From contig JADJPT010000012.1 in the NCBI GenBank assembly GCA_016713125.1, positions 73,891 through 137,890 of the forward strand: a stretch of DNA of 64,000 nt, in the 5' to 3' direction. Both the position numbers and the translations under genes were made by a program. Of this stretch, positions 55,203 through 64,000 are shown piece by piece. How positions within the stretch are numbered: position 1 is the first letter of the stretch; every line of letters begins with the position of its first letter. A model generated the notes under the pieces. It ran no database searches, was not told the origin of the DNA, and was given only the letters and a program-made list of their open reading frames with translations. Source of the DNA: Betaproteobacteria bacterium (GTDB lineage Bacteria > Pseudomonadota > Gammaproteobacteria > Burkholderiales > SG8-39).

Positions 55203-55744
55203 AGAAAACCCCGTACGCCCGCCTGCTCGCCCTGTTGCTGGCCCTGCCCCTGCTGCTCGGCGGCTGCGCCAGCGTCACCCCGGCCGATTACGCCGGGGAG
55301 AAGCCCACGCTCGACCTGTTCGACTACTTCTCCGGCACGGTGGACGCCTGGGGCCATTTCAGCGCGCGCTCGGGCAAGGTGGAGAAGCGCTTCACGGTGG
55401 TGATCCGCGGCAGCGTGGCCGGCGACACCCTGACCCTGGACGAGGACTTCAGCTATTCCGACGGCAGCAAGTCCAGACGCGTGTGGACCATCGTGCGCCA
55501 GGCCGCCGGCCGCTACACCGGCACCGCCGGCGACGTGGTCGGCACCGCGCAGGGCGAGTCGCGCGGCAACGCGCTGCGCTGGACCTACGTGATGGCGCTG
55601 GAGGTCGACGGGAAGACCTATCATGTGGACTTCGACGACTGGATGTACCTGCAGGACGACAAGGTGATGCTGAACAAATCCGTGATGAGCAAGTTCGGCC
55701 TGCGCCTGGGCGAGGTGATCCTCGCCTTCCGCAGGCGCGGCTGA
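55199..55744 (+). CDS. DUF3833 lipoprotein
   Basis: A 181-residue lipoprotein with a signal and lipobox LLGGC (Cys22). The body reads TLDLFDYFSGTVDAWGHFSA, VEKRFTVVIRGSVAGDTLTL, DEDFSYSDGSKSRRVWTIVR and a C-terminal DDWMYLQDDKVMLNKSVMSK. This is the full DUF3833 pattern, function unknown. Its start overlaps the MFS stop by 4 bases, so it is part of the same operon. Confidence 0.87.
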   Translation: MKKTPYARLLALLLALPLLLGGCASVTPADYAGEKPTLDLFDYFSGTVDAWGHFSARSGKVEKRFTVVIRGSVAGDTLTLDEDFSYSDGSKSRRVWTIVRQAAGRYTGTAGDVVGTAQGESRGNALRWTYVMALEVDGKTYHVDFDDWMYLQDDKVMLNKSVMSKFGLRLGEVILAFRRRG

Positions 55745-55758
55745 GGGGCGCCCGCGGC

Positions 55759-56538
55759 ATGGCCCTGCTCACCCCGCTGAATCCGCCCATCGCCGCCTTC
55801 GCCGGCCTGCGCGTCTGGCTGGTCGGCGCCTCCACCGGCATCGGCGCGGCGCTGGCCGAGCGGCTGATCGCCGCCGGTGCGCGTGTCGCGGTCTCGGCGC
55901 GCTCGGCCGACACCCTGCAGGCCACCTACGCCGGACGCGCCACCATCCTGCCGCTGGACATGACCGACGCCGCGGCGCTGCAGGCGGCGGCCGGACGGCT
56001 GCAGGCCGAATGGGGCGGCTACGACCTGGTGCTGGCCATCGCCGGCACCTACGCGCAGATGCGCGCCGACCGCTACGACGAATCCGCCGCGCTGCGCATC
56101 GTCGAACTCAACCTGTCCGGCGTGTTCAAGCTGTGGGGCGCGGTGCAGGCGCAGTTGCTGGCGCAGGGCGCCGGCGGCTTCGGCATCGTCTCCAGCGTGG
56201 CCGGCTACGGCGGGCTGCCCAACAGCATGGCCTACGGCGCCACCAAGGCCGCCTGCAACAACCTGGCGCAATCCATGTACCTGGACCTGAAACGGCGCGG
56301 CATCGCCGTGTACCTGATCGCGCCGGGCTTCGTCGCCACGCCGCTGACCGCCGGCAATCCCTTCCCGATGCCCTTCCTGATCAGCGCCGAACAGGCCGCG
56401 CAGGAGATCATGGACGGCCTGGCGCGCGGCGACTTCGAGATCCATTTCCCGCGGCGCTTCTCGCGCCTGCTGAAGTTCCTCAACCTGCTGCCGCACCGGC
56501 TGTACTTCTGGCTGGTCGGCAAGGGCACGGGCATGTGA
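55759..56538 (+). CDS. short-chain dehydrogenase/reductase
   Basis: A 259-residue NAD(P)-dependent oxidoreductase. The cofactor loop reads VWLVGASTGIGAALAERLIA (about 19-38), the NAG-type motif is LAIAGTY, and the catalytic set is in SSVAGYGGLPNSMAYGATKA (Ser...YxxxK). The C-terminus is rich in Arg and aromatic residues (PRRFSRLLKFLNLLPHRLYF) and may lie against the membrane. The substrate is unknown. The stop overlaps the following start by one base (TGATG). Confidence 0.88.
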   Translation: MALLTPLNPPIAAFAGLRVWLVGASTGIGAALAERLIAAGARVAVSARSADTLQATYAGRATILPLDMTDAAALQAAAGRLQAEWGGYDLVLAIAGTYAQMRADRYDESAALRIVELNLSGVFKLWGAVQAQLLAQGAGGFGIVSSVAGYGGLPNSMAYGATKAACNNLAQSMYLDLKRRGIAVYLIAPGFVATPLTAGNPFPMPFLISAEQAAQEIMDGLARGDFEIHFPRRFSRLLKFLNLLPHRLYFWLVGKGTGM

Positions 56539-56978
56539 TGGGCGCGCCGCCGCCCGACCTGGACGCGCTGGTCGCCTGGTTCGAGACGCTCACCCCGAAC
56601 AGCGTGGCGCGCACGGCGGAGTTCTACGCCGCCGACGCGCAGTTCAAGGATCCGTTCAACGAGGTGCGCGGCGCCGAGGCCATCCGGCGCATCTACGCGC
56701 ACATGTTCACGCAGGTCGTCGAGCCGCGCTTTCGCGTGCTCGAGCGCGTGCAGGACGCCGGCGGCGCGCTGCTGGTCTGGGAGTTCGGCTTCCACGGCAG
56801 GCCCGGCGCGGCGCCCTCGGTGGTGCGCGGCGCCTCGCACCTGAAGTTCGCCGCCGACGGCCGCATCGCCGTGCACCGCGACTACTGGGACACCGGCGAG
56901 GAGCTGTACGCGCACGTGCCCCTGCTCGGCGCGCTGCTGCGCCTGCTGCGCCGCAGGCTCGCCGCACCGCAGGCGTGA
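56538..56978 (+). CDS. NTF2-like (SnoaL-type) protein
   Basis: A 146-residue protein with the cone-fold pattern DALVAWFETLTPNSVARTAE, FYAADAQFKDPFNEVRGAEA, IRRIYAHMF and a C-terminal DGRIAVHRDYWDTGEELYAH. Similar SnoaL-like proteins end LitR-type operons; a role in binding or isomerising a small hydrophobic product is possible but unproven. It is the last gene of the ten-gene run and is translationally coupled to the dehydrogenase. Confidence 0.82.
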   Translation: MGAPPPDLDALVAWFETLTPNSVARTAEFYAADAQFKDPFNEVRGAEAIRRIYAHMFTQVVEPRFRVLERVQDAGGALLVWEFGFHGRPGAAPSVVRGASHLKFAADGRIAVHRDYWDTGEELYAHVPLLGALLRLLRRRLAAPQA

Positions 56979-56987
56979 GCCGCGGCC

Positions 56988-57009
56988 GGCTTGCCGTTTC
57001 CGGCAAGCC
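56988..57009. terminator. hairpin at the end of the light-type operon
   Basis: A perfect 9-bp stem with loop TTTC (56988-56996 with 57001-57009), 10 bases after the last stop. No T-run follows on either strand. Confidence 0.5.
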
Positions 57010-57077
57010 AACTGCCCTAAAACCCCCTGCAGGAGCGGACTTCGTGAAACAAAAGTCCGACTTTCAGAGTGTCCCGA

Positions 57078-57407
57078 CTACTTTGCGCCGGTCTGGCGAT
57101 CGTGCTTCTGGCGCGCGATGTGCCGGCTCTGCACGTTCTCCTGGTGGTGCAGGCGGGCGCGCTCCTGGCGGGTCACCACGCCGTCGGCCTTGGCACGGGC
57201 CTCCGATCTGTCGATGCGTTCCTGCTTGCGCTCCAGGCGAGCGGCCTCGCGGGCGTTGAGCTGGCCCGACTGCACGCCCTGCTCGATGCGGCGTTCCTGA
57301 TTCTCCTGGCGCTGGTCCAGGCGCGGCGTCGACTGCGCCAGCGCGGGCAGCGCGGCGAAGCCGAGGATGGCGGACACGGCGGTGAAGGCGACGGCTTTGC
57401 GGTACAT
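57078..57407 (-). CDS. small secreted charged helical protein
   Basis: 109 residues from ATG 57407 (AAGGGG upstream). A clear signal peptide (MYRKAVAFTAVSAILGFAAL then PALA). The mature part is almost all Arg, Gln, Glu, Ala and Lys in heptad-like order (QENQERRIEQGVQSGQLNAR, EAARLERKQERIDRSEARAK), so a helical or coiled-coil periplasmic protein. Similar uncharacterised proteins occur in Burkholderiales. Spy-like or metal-related roles can be imagined but nothing in the sequence proves one. Upstream boxes at 57469-57505 suggest two-component control. Confidence 0.72.
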   Translation of the reverse strand: MYRKAVAFTAVSAILGFAALPALAQSTPRLDQRQENQERRIEQGVQSGQLNAREAARLERKQERIDRSEARAKADGVVTRQERARLHHQENVQSRHIARQKHDRQTGAK

Positions 57408-57468
57408 GGCGTTTCCCCTTTGCATTCGGCATGTGGACATCCCACGCCTGCATTAAGGCGCAAAGCCC

Positions 57469-57505
57469 TGTAACAGTCGGCAGCAGTGTGTAACGGGCTG
57501 TTAAC
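57469..57505 (-). promoter_or_regulatory. possible response-regulator boxes
   Basis: Minus strand has GTTAACA (57499-57505), GTTACA (57489-57494) and GTTACA (57469-57474). The first two are about 11 bp apart and the third 20 bp further, like OmpR/RstA-family direct repeats. They lie 60-100 bp upstream of the small secreted protein. Confidence 0.3.
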
Positions 57506-57547
57506 GGTGCCGCGCAGCCGCCGTGGCGCCGCGGCGCCCGGTTCGCT

Positions 57548-58312
57548 TCAGTTGGCGTCGGCGAAATCCGGCACGATCAGGTCCAGCCGGTCGGTGATCA
57601 GGCAGTCTGCCCCGGCGGCCAGCAGCCTGCGCGCCTCTTCCGGGATCGTTCACCGTCCAGCAGGCCAGGCCGAAGCCCGCTGCACGCACCTCGGCGGCGC
57701 GCACCGGATCGAACACCTTGCGGCTGCAGTGCATGGAGAACGCGTCCAGCTCGCGCGCATGCGCTCACGCCAGTCGGCGGGAATCAGGCGCACGATCATG
57801 CCGCGGCGCAGTTCCGGCGCCGTGTCCCGCGCCGCGGCCAGCGCCTCGGCCGAGAACGAGGACAGCAGCGGCAACGGCGCGCCCGGCGGCGCGGTGCGCC
57901 ACAACTCGCGCGTCAGACGCGCGACCTCGCGGCCGGTGGCGGCCTCGTGGCCCTGCGCGGGCTTGATCTCGACGTTCACCCACAGCCCCAGCTCGATGAA
58001 CAGGGCGGCGGCCTGCGCATAGGTGGGCACGCGCTCGCCGCGCCAGCGCTCGCCGCTCCAGGCGCCGGCATCGAGCCCGGCGATCTGCGCATACGGCGTC
58101 TCGGCAACCGCGGCCTTGTAGCCGGTGGTGCGCTCGAGGTTCTCGTCGTGGATCAGCACCGGCGTGCCGTCGCCGGCCAGCATCACGTCGATCTCGAAGC
58201 CGCGAAATCCGAGTTCTGCGCCGTGACGGATCGCGCCCAGGGTGTTCTCGGGGGCAAGGGTGCCGCCGCCACGATGCGCGAGGACGCGCGGGTACGGCCA
58301 TGCGGTACTCAT
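57548..58312 (-). CDS. ugpQ: glycerophosphodiester phosphodiesterase, two frameshifts
   Basis: A cytosolic-type GDPD of about 253 residues that cleaves glycerophosphodiesters to glycerol 3-phosphate and an alcohol. The active site reads VLAHRGGGTLAPENTLGAI, FRGFEIDVMLAGDGTPVLIH and DENLERTTG. After DWRERMR the frame moves by a CG pair (57752-57758) to LDAFSMHCSRKVFDPVRAAE, and after TVNDP an extra C (57642-57644) moves it to EARRLLAAGADCLITDRLDL, ending at 57548. Its start overlaps the DUF4442 stop (ATGA), so it closes the ugp operon, matching its role in processing imported glycerophosphodiesters. Confidence 0.88.
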
Positions 58313-58803
58313 TGCGCCTGCGCCCCGGCGCCCTGCGCCGCATCCGCCGCCGGCCGGTAGCGTTTCTTCAGCCGCACGTAGATCGTCTTGTGCACGCGCG
58401 CCACCACATGGCCGGCGCGATCCTTCACCTCGAGCGTGAACTCGGGCAGCACCTTGCTGCCGCCGGCGGCCTGCGCGCGGATCGCCTCGACGCGCGCCGC
58501 GTCCAGCACGAAATGCGCGCGCGCCAGGCCGCGGCCCGGCGTCAGGTACTCGATGCCTCCGGAATGGTCCCAGACCAGGTAATGCGGCCCCAGCCTGTGG
58601 GTCAGCATCAGCGCGAAGAAGGGATCGGTCATCGAGTACAGGCTGCCGCCGAAATGGGTGCCGAAATAATTGCGGTTCCAGACCCGCAGCCGCATCTCGA
58701 CCAGCACCTCGCCGTAGTCCGCGGCGATGCGCCGCACGCGTATGCCCGCGCCCAGGTAGGGCGGCCACAGGCACATGCCCAGGCGCAGCAGGCGCGCATC
58801 CAT
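58309..58803 (-). CDS. DUF4442 hotdog-fold protein
   Basis: A 164-residue protein of the DUF4442 family (thioesterase-like hotdog fold). It has VWNRNYFGTHFGGSLYSMTD, PFFALMLTHRLGPHYLVWDH and IEYLTPGRGLARAHFVLD. No specific substrate is known. It lies between ugpC (3 bases) and ugpQ (4-base overlap) and so is part of the transport operon. A link to acyl chain turnover of lipids that also yield glycerophosphodiesters is plausible. Confidence 0.8.
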   Translation of the reverse strand: MDARLLRLGMCLWPPYLGAGIRVRRIAADYGEVLVEMRLRVWNRNYFGTHFGGSLYSMTDPFFALMLTHRLGPHYLVWDHSGGIEYLTPGRGLARAHFVLDAARVEAIRAQAAGGSKVLPEFTLEVKDRAGHVVARVHKTIYVRLKKRYRPAADAAQGAGAQAQ

Positions 58804-58806
58804 GAA

Positions 58807-59891
<1,085 letters not shown>

Positions 59892-59892
<1 letters not shown>

Positions 59893-60740
59893 TATTTTTC
59901 CGTATCCACCAGGCCTTTGACGAACCAGCGCTGCATCAGCACCACCACCAGCGCCGGCGGCAGCATGGCGAGCACCGCGGTCGCCATCACCAGGTTCCAT
60001 TCGTTGGCCGCGTCGCTGCCGACGATCATGCGCTTGATGCCGATCACCGTCGTGTACATCGACTCCTCGCTGGTCACCAGCAGCGGCCACAGGTACTGGT
60101 TCCAGCCGTAGATGAACTGGATCACGAACAGCGCCGCCATGGTGGTCTTGGACAGCGGCAGCACCACGTCGAAGAAGAAGCGCATCGGCCCCGCGCCGTC
60201 CATGCGCGCGGCCTCGGCCAGTTCGTCGGGGATGGTCATGAAGAACTGGCGGAACAGGAAGGTGGCGGTGGCCGAGGCGATCAGCGGCAGCGTGAGGCCG
60301 GCGTAGGTGTTGAGCAGGCCGAGGTCGGCGATCACCTTGAAGGTCGGGATGATGCGCACCTCGACCGGCAGCATCAGCGTGACGAAGATCATCCAGAAGA
60401 AGAAATTCCGCATCGGGAAGCGGAAATACACGATCGCGAAGGCCGAGATGATCGAGATCGAGATCTTGCCCAGCGGCACGACCAGCGCCATCACCATGCT
60501 GTTGAACAGCATCGAGCCAACCGCCGCGTGCGAGCCGGTGGTGGTGCCGGCGGTCAGCACCTGCGCGTAGTTCTCGAAGAAGCGGTTGCCCGGCAGCAGC
60601 GGCATGGGCACCGTCAGGATCTCCTCGAGCGACAGCGTCGAAGCGACAAAGGTCACGTACAGCGGGAACGCGACGATGATCGCGCCGAGGATCAGCACCG
60701 CGTGCGAAACGAACTTGAGCAGCGGCCGGTGCTCGACCAT
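59892..60740 (-). CDS. ugpE: sn-glycerol-3-phosphate ABC transporter permease
   Basis: A 282-residue inner-membrane permease with six membrane segments. The EAA loop that contacts the ATPase reads PDELAEAARMDGAGPMRFFF (about 185-204). The opening MVEHRPLLKFVSHAVLILGA and the segment FPMRNFFFWMIFVTLMLPVE are typical of UgpE. It pairs with UgpA; start and stop codons overlap those of its neighbours by one base. Confidence 0.92.
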
Positions 60741-61627
60741 CAGTACTGCACCTTGCGCTCGATGTAGCGGAACTGGATGGCGGTGAGGCCGATGACGAGG
60801 ACCATCAGGATCACCGACTGCGCCGAGGAGCCGCCGATGTCGGCCGACTTCACCCCGTCGTGGTAGACCTTGTAGACCAGGATCTGGGTGGCCTGCGCCG
60901 GCCCGCCCTGGGTGGTGGCGTCAATCACGCCGAAGGTGTCGAAGAAGGCGTAGACGATGTTGACCACCAGCAGGAAGAAGGCGGTCGGCGACAGCAGCGG
61001 CAGCACGATGGTCCAGAAGCGCCGCGCCGGGCCCGCGCCGTCGATCGCCGCGGCCTCGATCAGCGTCTTGGGGATGGCCTGCAGGCCGGCCAGGAAGAAC
61101 AGGAAGTTGTAGCTGATCTGCTTCCACACCGAGGCGATGACCACCAGCAGCATGGCCTGGTCGCCCTTGATGATCCAGTTCCAGTCGACGCCGAAGCCCT
61201 TGAGCACGTAGGTGACGATGCCGATGGACGGCGCGAACAGGAACGACCACAGCACGCCTGCCACCGCCGCCGCCACGGCGTAGGGCCAGATCAGGATGGT
61301 CTTGTAGGCCAGCGCGCCGCGGATCACGCGGTCGGCCATGGTGGCGAGCAGCAGGGAAAGACTGATGCCGCAGCCGGCGACCAGCAGGCTGAACACCGCC
61401 GTGGTCTTGAACGACTGCAGGTAATGGGGATCGCGGAACAGGGCCGCGAAATTCTCCAGGCCGACGAATTCGCTGTGCATGCCGAATGCGTCCTGCAGCT
61501 GGAACGAGAACCAGACGGCCTGCGCGGCCGGCCAGAAGAAGAACACGATGGTGATCGCAAGTTGCGGCGCGACCAGCGCGTACGGCAGCCAGGCCGAGCG
61601 GAATACGACGCGTTTTTCCATTGCCAT
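60740..61627 (-). CDS. ugpA: sn-glycerol-3-phosphate ABC transporter permease
   Basis: A 295-residue inner-membrane permease with about six membrane segments (ITIVFFFWPAAQAVWFSFQL first). The EAA loop reads IPKTLIEAAAIDGAGPARRF. It forms the translocation channel with UgpE. It starts 62 bases after the binding-protein gene, across a strong hairpin. Sugar permeases of the same family cannot be wholly excluded, but ugpQ and the ugpE/ugpC match support the glycerophosphate class. Confidence 0.92.
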   Translation of the reverse strand: MAMEKRVVFRSAWLPYALVAPQLAITIVFFFWPAAQAVWFSFQLQDAFGMHSEFVGLENFAALFRDPHYLQSFKTTAVFSLLVAGCGISLSLLLATMADRVIRGALAYKTILIWPYAVAAAVAGVLWSFLFAPSIGIVTYVLKGFGVDWNWIIKGDQAMLLVVIASVWKQISYNFLFFLAGLQAIPKTLIEAAAIDGAGPARRFWTIVLPLLSPTAFFLLVVNIVYAFFDTFGVIDATTQGGPAQATQILVYKVYHDGVKSADIGGSSAQSVILMVLVIGLTAIQFRYIERKVQY

Positions 61628-61648
61628 GCCGGACCTTGCGCGCGCTCC

Positions 61649-61677
61649 CCGGGAGGCTCCGCTGCGGAGCCTCCCGG
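61649..61677 (-). terminator. strong hairpin between binding protein and permease genes
   Basis: A perfect 13-bp stem with 3-base loop (61649-61661 with 61665-61677) right after the ugpB stop. No T-run follows on the minus strand. As with the hairpin at 10052-10076, it likely keeps binding-protein expression above that of the permeases. Confidence 0.5.
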
Positions 61678-61689
61678 CGGATCATTGCC

Positions 61690-63005
61690 TTACTTGTTGG
61701 CTGCCTGGAACTTGCGCAGGATCTCGTTGCCGCGCTTGACCGCGTCGTTGAGCGCCGTCTTGGCGTCCTTCTTGCCGGCGAACACGGATTCGAGCTCTTC
61801 CTCGATCACCTCGCGGCCCTGCACGAAGTTGCCGAAGCGCAGGCCCTTGGAGTTGGCCGTGGGCGCCTTGTTGGTCAGCTGCTTGACCGGCATGTCGGCC
61901 CCGGGTTCTTGTCGTAGAACCCGGACTTGCGCGTGAGCTCGTAGGAGGCCTGGGTGATGGGCACGTAGCCCGTGCTGGTGTGCCAGTCCATCTGCACCTC
62001 GGGCTGCGACAGATAGGCGAGGAACTTGGCCACGCCCTTGTACTCGGGCGCCTTCTTGCCGCCCATCACCCACACCGAGGCGCCGCCGATGATCGAGTTC
62101 TGCGGCGCGCCCTTGACGTCGTCGTGGTAGGGGATGAAGTTGATCGACCACTCGAACTTCCCCGCCTTCTTGATGCCCGCCTGCGCGCCGGTGCTGCCGC
62201 TGAACATGGCGCACTCGCCGCTGGAGAACTTGGCGTCGCCCTGGTTGGTGCGGCCGGCGTAGGTGAACAGGCCCTTCTTCGCCATGTCGCCGAGCATGCC
62301 GATGTGGCGCACGTGCAGCGGCGAGTTGATCGAGAACTGCGTGTCGAAGCCGCCCATGCCGTTCTGCTTGGTGCCGATCGGCACGTTGTGCCAGGCGCTG
62401 AAGTTCTCGATGTGCATCCACGACGGCCAGCTGGTGGTGTACACGCACTGCTGGCCGGCGGCCTTGAGCTTCTCGGCCGCCGCAATGACCTCTTTCCAGG
62501 TCTTGGGCGCCACCGGCTCCAGGCCGGCCTTCTTGAAGGCGTCCTTGTTGATGTAGAACATCACCGTGGAGCTGTTGAACGGGAAGGACAGCATGTTGCC
62601 CTTCAGGTCCGAGTAGTAGCCGGTGACGGTGGGCAGGTAGGCCTTGGGATCGAACGGCTCCTTGGCGTCGGCCATGACTTTCGCGACCGGCACGATGGCG
62701 CCCTTGGCGGCCATCATGGTGGCGGTGCCGACCTCGAACACCTGCAGCAGGTGCGGCGCACTGCCGGCACGGAAGGCGGCGATCGCGGCGGTCATCGACT
62801 CGGGATAGCTGCCCTTGTAGACGGGCACCACCTTGTAATCCTTCTGGCTGGCGTTGAACTTGGTCGCCAGGCCGTTCAGCGCCTCGCCCAGCGCGCCGCC
62901 CATCGAATGCCACCACTGGATCTCGGTCTGTGCCTGCGCGCCGGCCGACCACAGGCCGGTCGACAGGGCGACAGTTAGTGCCGCACTCAGGGTCTTGATG
63001 CGCAT
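61690..63005 (-). CDS. ugpB: sn-glycerol-3-phosphate-type ABC transporter binding protein, one frameshift
   Basis: About 438 residues. Signal peptide (TLSAALTVALSTGLWSAGAQ then A) and mature start QTEIQWWHSMGGALGEALNG, the UgpB signature with the substrate-binding WWH. Later come TTSWPSWMHIENFSAWHNVP, SSGECAMFSGSTGAQ and KGAPQNSIIGGASVWVMGG. After GFYDKNPG the frame loses one base (61899-61904); the other frame gives DMPVKQLTNKAPTANSKGLR and ends ALNDAVKRGNEILRKFQAAN K. It captures glycerol 3-phosphate or glycerophosphodiesters in the periplasm. A second, related gene lies directly upstream. Confidence 0.9.
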
Positions 63006-63106
63006 CGCAATCTCCTCAGGGTGAAATAGGTGTAGAGAGCCGGCGAGTCTAGGTCCGCCTTGTTACCGAAATACTACAACGATCGCGGCGACCCGGCGCC
63101 AGTGTT

Positions 63107-64000
63107 TCAGCGTCCGGCGGCCCCGGCGCGCTCGCGGCGCCGCTCCTGCCTGCCCGGGCGCTCGGCCGGCGCCACCGGCCCGGCCGCCGCCTCGAAGCGG
63201 CGCAGGATCTCGTTGCCGCGCGCGGCGGCCGAGTCCAGCGCGTCTTTTGAGGTCTTCTTCTGCGCCCACACCAGTTCGAGTTCCTCCTCGATCAGCGCGC
63301 GGATCTGCGGGAAGAAGCCCAGGCGTATGCCCTTGGAATCGGCGGTCGGGTTCTTCAGCAGCAACTGGCCGATGGCGATCTCGTGGCCCGGGCGCTGCGC
63401 GTAGAAGCCCTGCTTCTTGGTCAGTTCGTAGGCCGCCGTGGTGGTCGGCACGTAGCCGGTCTTCTGGTGCCAGGCCGCCTGCACTTCGGGGCGCTTCAGG
63501 AATGAGAAGAATTTCGCCGTCGCGCGATACTCGTCGGCCTTGTGGCCGCCCATCACCCACAGCGCCGCTCCGCCGATCAGCGTGTTCTGCGGCGCGCCCT
63601 TGACGTCGTCGTAGTACGGAAAGCCGGCCACGCCGAAATCCAGCTTGCCGTCGCGCTGCAGCTCGGCGTAGGTGGCCGACGAGGCGGTGAGCAGGCCGCA
63701 CTCGCCGCGCTTGAACATCGCCTCGGCCTCGTCGCCGCGTCCGGTATAGGTGAAGTAGCCGGCCTTGGCCCACGAAGACAGGGTGCCGATGTGGCGCATC
63801 ATCACGTGCGTATTGAACACCAGCTTGGTGTCCAGGCCGCCCAGGCCGTTGCCCTTGGTGGCGAACTCCAGGTTGTGCCAGGCGCTGCTGTTCTCGAGCA
63901 GCACCCACGAGGGCCACGAGGTGGCGTAGCCGCACGGCAGCTCGGCCTTGTTCAGCAGCGCGTCGATCACGCCGACCATCTCGTACCAGGTCTTGGGCGG
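63107..64000 (-). CDS. second UgpB-type binding protein, N-terminus outside the window
   Basis: The visible 298 residues are clearly a paralogue of the neighbouring UgpB: TSWPSWVLLENSSAWHNLEF, KGAPQNTLIGGAALWVMGGH, TGYVPTTTAAYELTKKQGFY and ALDSAAARGNEILRRFEAAA line up with it. The frame is open to the window edge, where PPKTWYEMVGVID continues the family pattern. The last 25 residues (PAERPGRQERRRERAGAAGR) are an Arg-rich tail that UgpB lacks. The tandem arrangement, 101 bases apart, suggests duplication. The two may bind different glycerophosphate or sugar ligands yet share UgpAEC. Confidence 0.88.
   Translation of the reverse strand, partial: PPKTWYEMVGVIDALLNKAELPCGYATSWPSWVLLENSSAWHNLEFATKGNGLGGLDTKLVFNTHVMMRHIGTLSSWAKAGYFTYTGRGDEAEAMFKRGECGLLTASSATYAELQRDGKLDFGVAGFPYYDDVKGAPQNTLIGGAALWVMGGHKADEYRATAKFFSFLKRPEVQAAWHQKTGYVPTTTAAYELTKKQGFYAQRPGHEIAIGQLLLKNPTADSKGIRLGFFPQIRALIEEELELVWAQKKTSKDALDSAAARGNEILRRFEAAAGPVAPAERPGRQERRRERAGAAGR

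Overview
The window is a high-GC chromosomal segment of a Gram-negative betaproteobacterium, probably Burkholderiales or a neighbour. Evidence: an LPS heptosyltransferase gene, the glnE / YhdP / tldD neighbourhood, Bug-type (TctC) periplasmic receptors, DUF2889 and DUF3047 proteins, and a fused-subunit NAD-linked formate dehydrogenase. I see no insertion sequence, CRISPR array, tRNA or rRNA gene.

Left part (1-23400). A CHASE2 Ser/Thr kinase and a PP2C phosphatase are followed by an oxalate/formate block: a stand-alone 10-formyl-THF hydrolase-like protein, formyl-CoA:oxalate CoA-transferase (frc), oxalyl-CoA decarboxylase (oxc), a Crp/Fnr regulator, a TctABC-type transporter, a TerC protein, formate-THF ligase (fhs), NAD-dependent formate dehydrogenase and sucCD. 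Oxalate would be activated and decarboxylated to formyl-CoA and then formate, which is oxidised for NADH or enters the folate C1 pool. Five copies of a palindrome TTGAC-N4-GTCAA (one ending ATCAA) lie upstream of oxc-frc, the transporter operon, fhs, the fdh operon and sucCD. In four cases a -10-like hexamer sits 32-33 bp downstream, the geometry of a class II FNR/CRP promoter. The Crp/Fnr gene in the cluster has an FNR-like E..SR recognition helix, no cysteines, and its own promoter overlaps one palindrome. This looks like a dedicated oxalate/formate regulon and is the main finding.

Middle part (23400-46200). gpsA with a divergent FGGY kinase, glpK, an orphan Bug receptor, a CoA-transferase-like subunit pair interrupted by a class III cyclase gene, tldD, a YhdP/AsmA-like protein, glnE, a DUF3047 lipoprotein, ilvE, a zinc-finger protein, waaF, an NTF2-like protein, a YheT hydrolase and a phosphomannomutase/phosphoglucomutase.

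Right part (46167-57000). A CarH/LitR-type B12-binding MerR regulator with a diiron desaturase-like gene downstream is divergent from a tightly coupled operon: glutathione peroxidase, folE2, FAD oxidoreductase, DUF1365, cyclopropane-fatty-acid synthase, chalcone isomerase-like, MFS, DUF3833, SDR and NTF2-like genes. This gene set resembles known light-inducible LitR clusters but no photolyase gene is in the window. The end (57000-64000) holds a small secreted protein and a glycerol-3-phosphate-type ABC operon (two tandem binding-protein genes, ugpA, ugpE, ugpC, a DUF4442 protein, ugpQ).

About sixteen apparent frameshifts break otherwise intact genes, several of them normally essential or important (waaF, glnE, the mutase). 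Most lie in short G/C runs or CGCG tracts, so I read them mainly as sequence errors. Such genes are given as one feature covering both frames.
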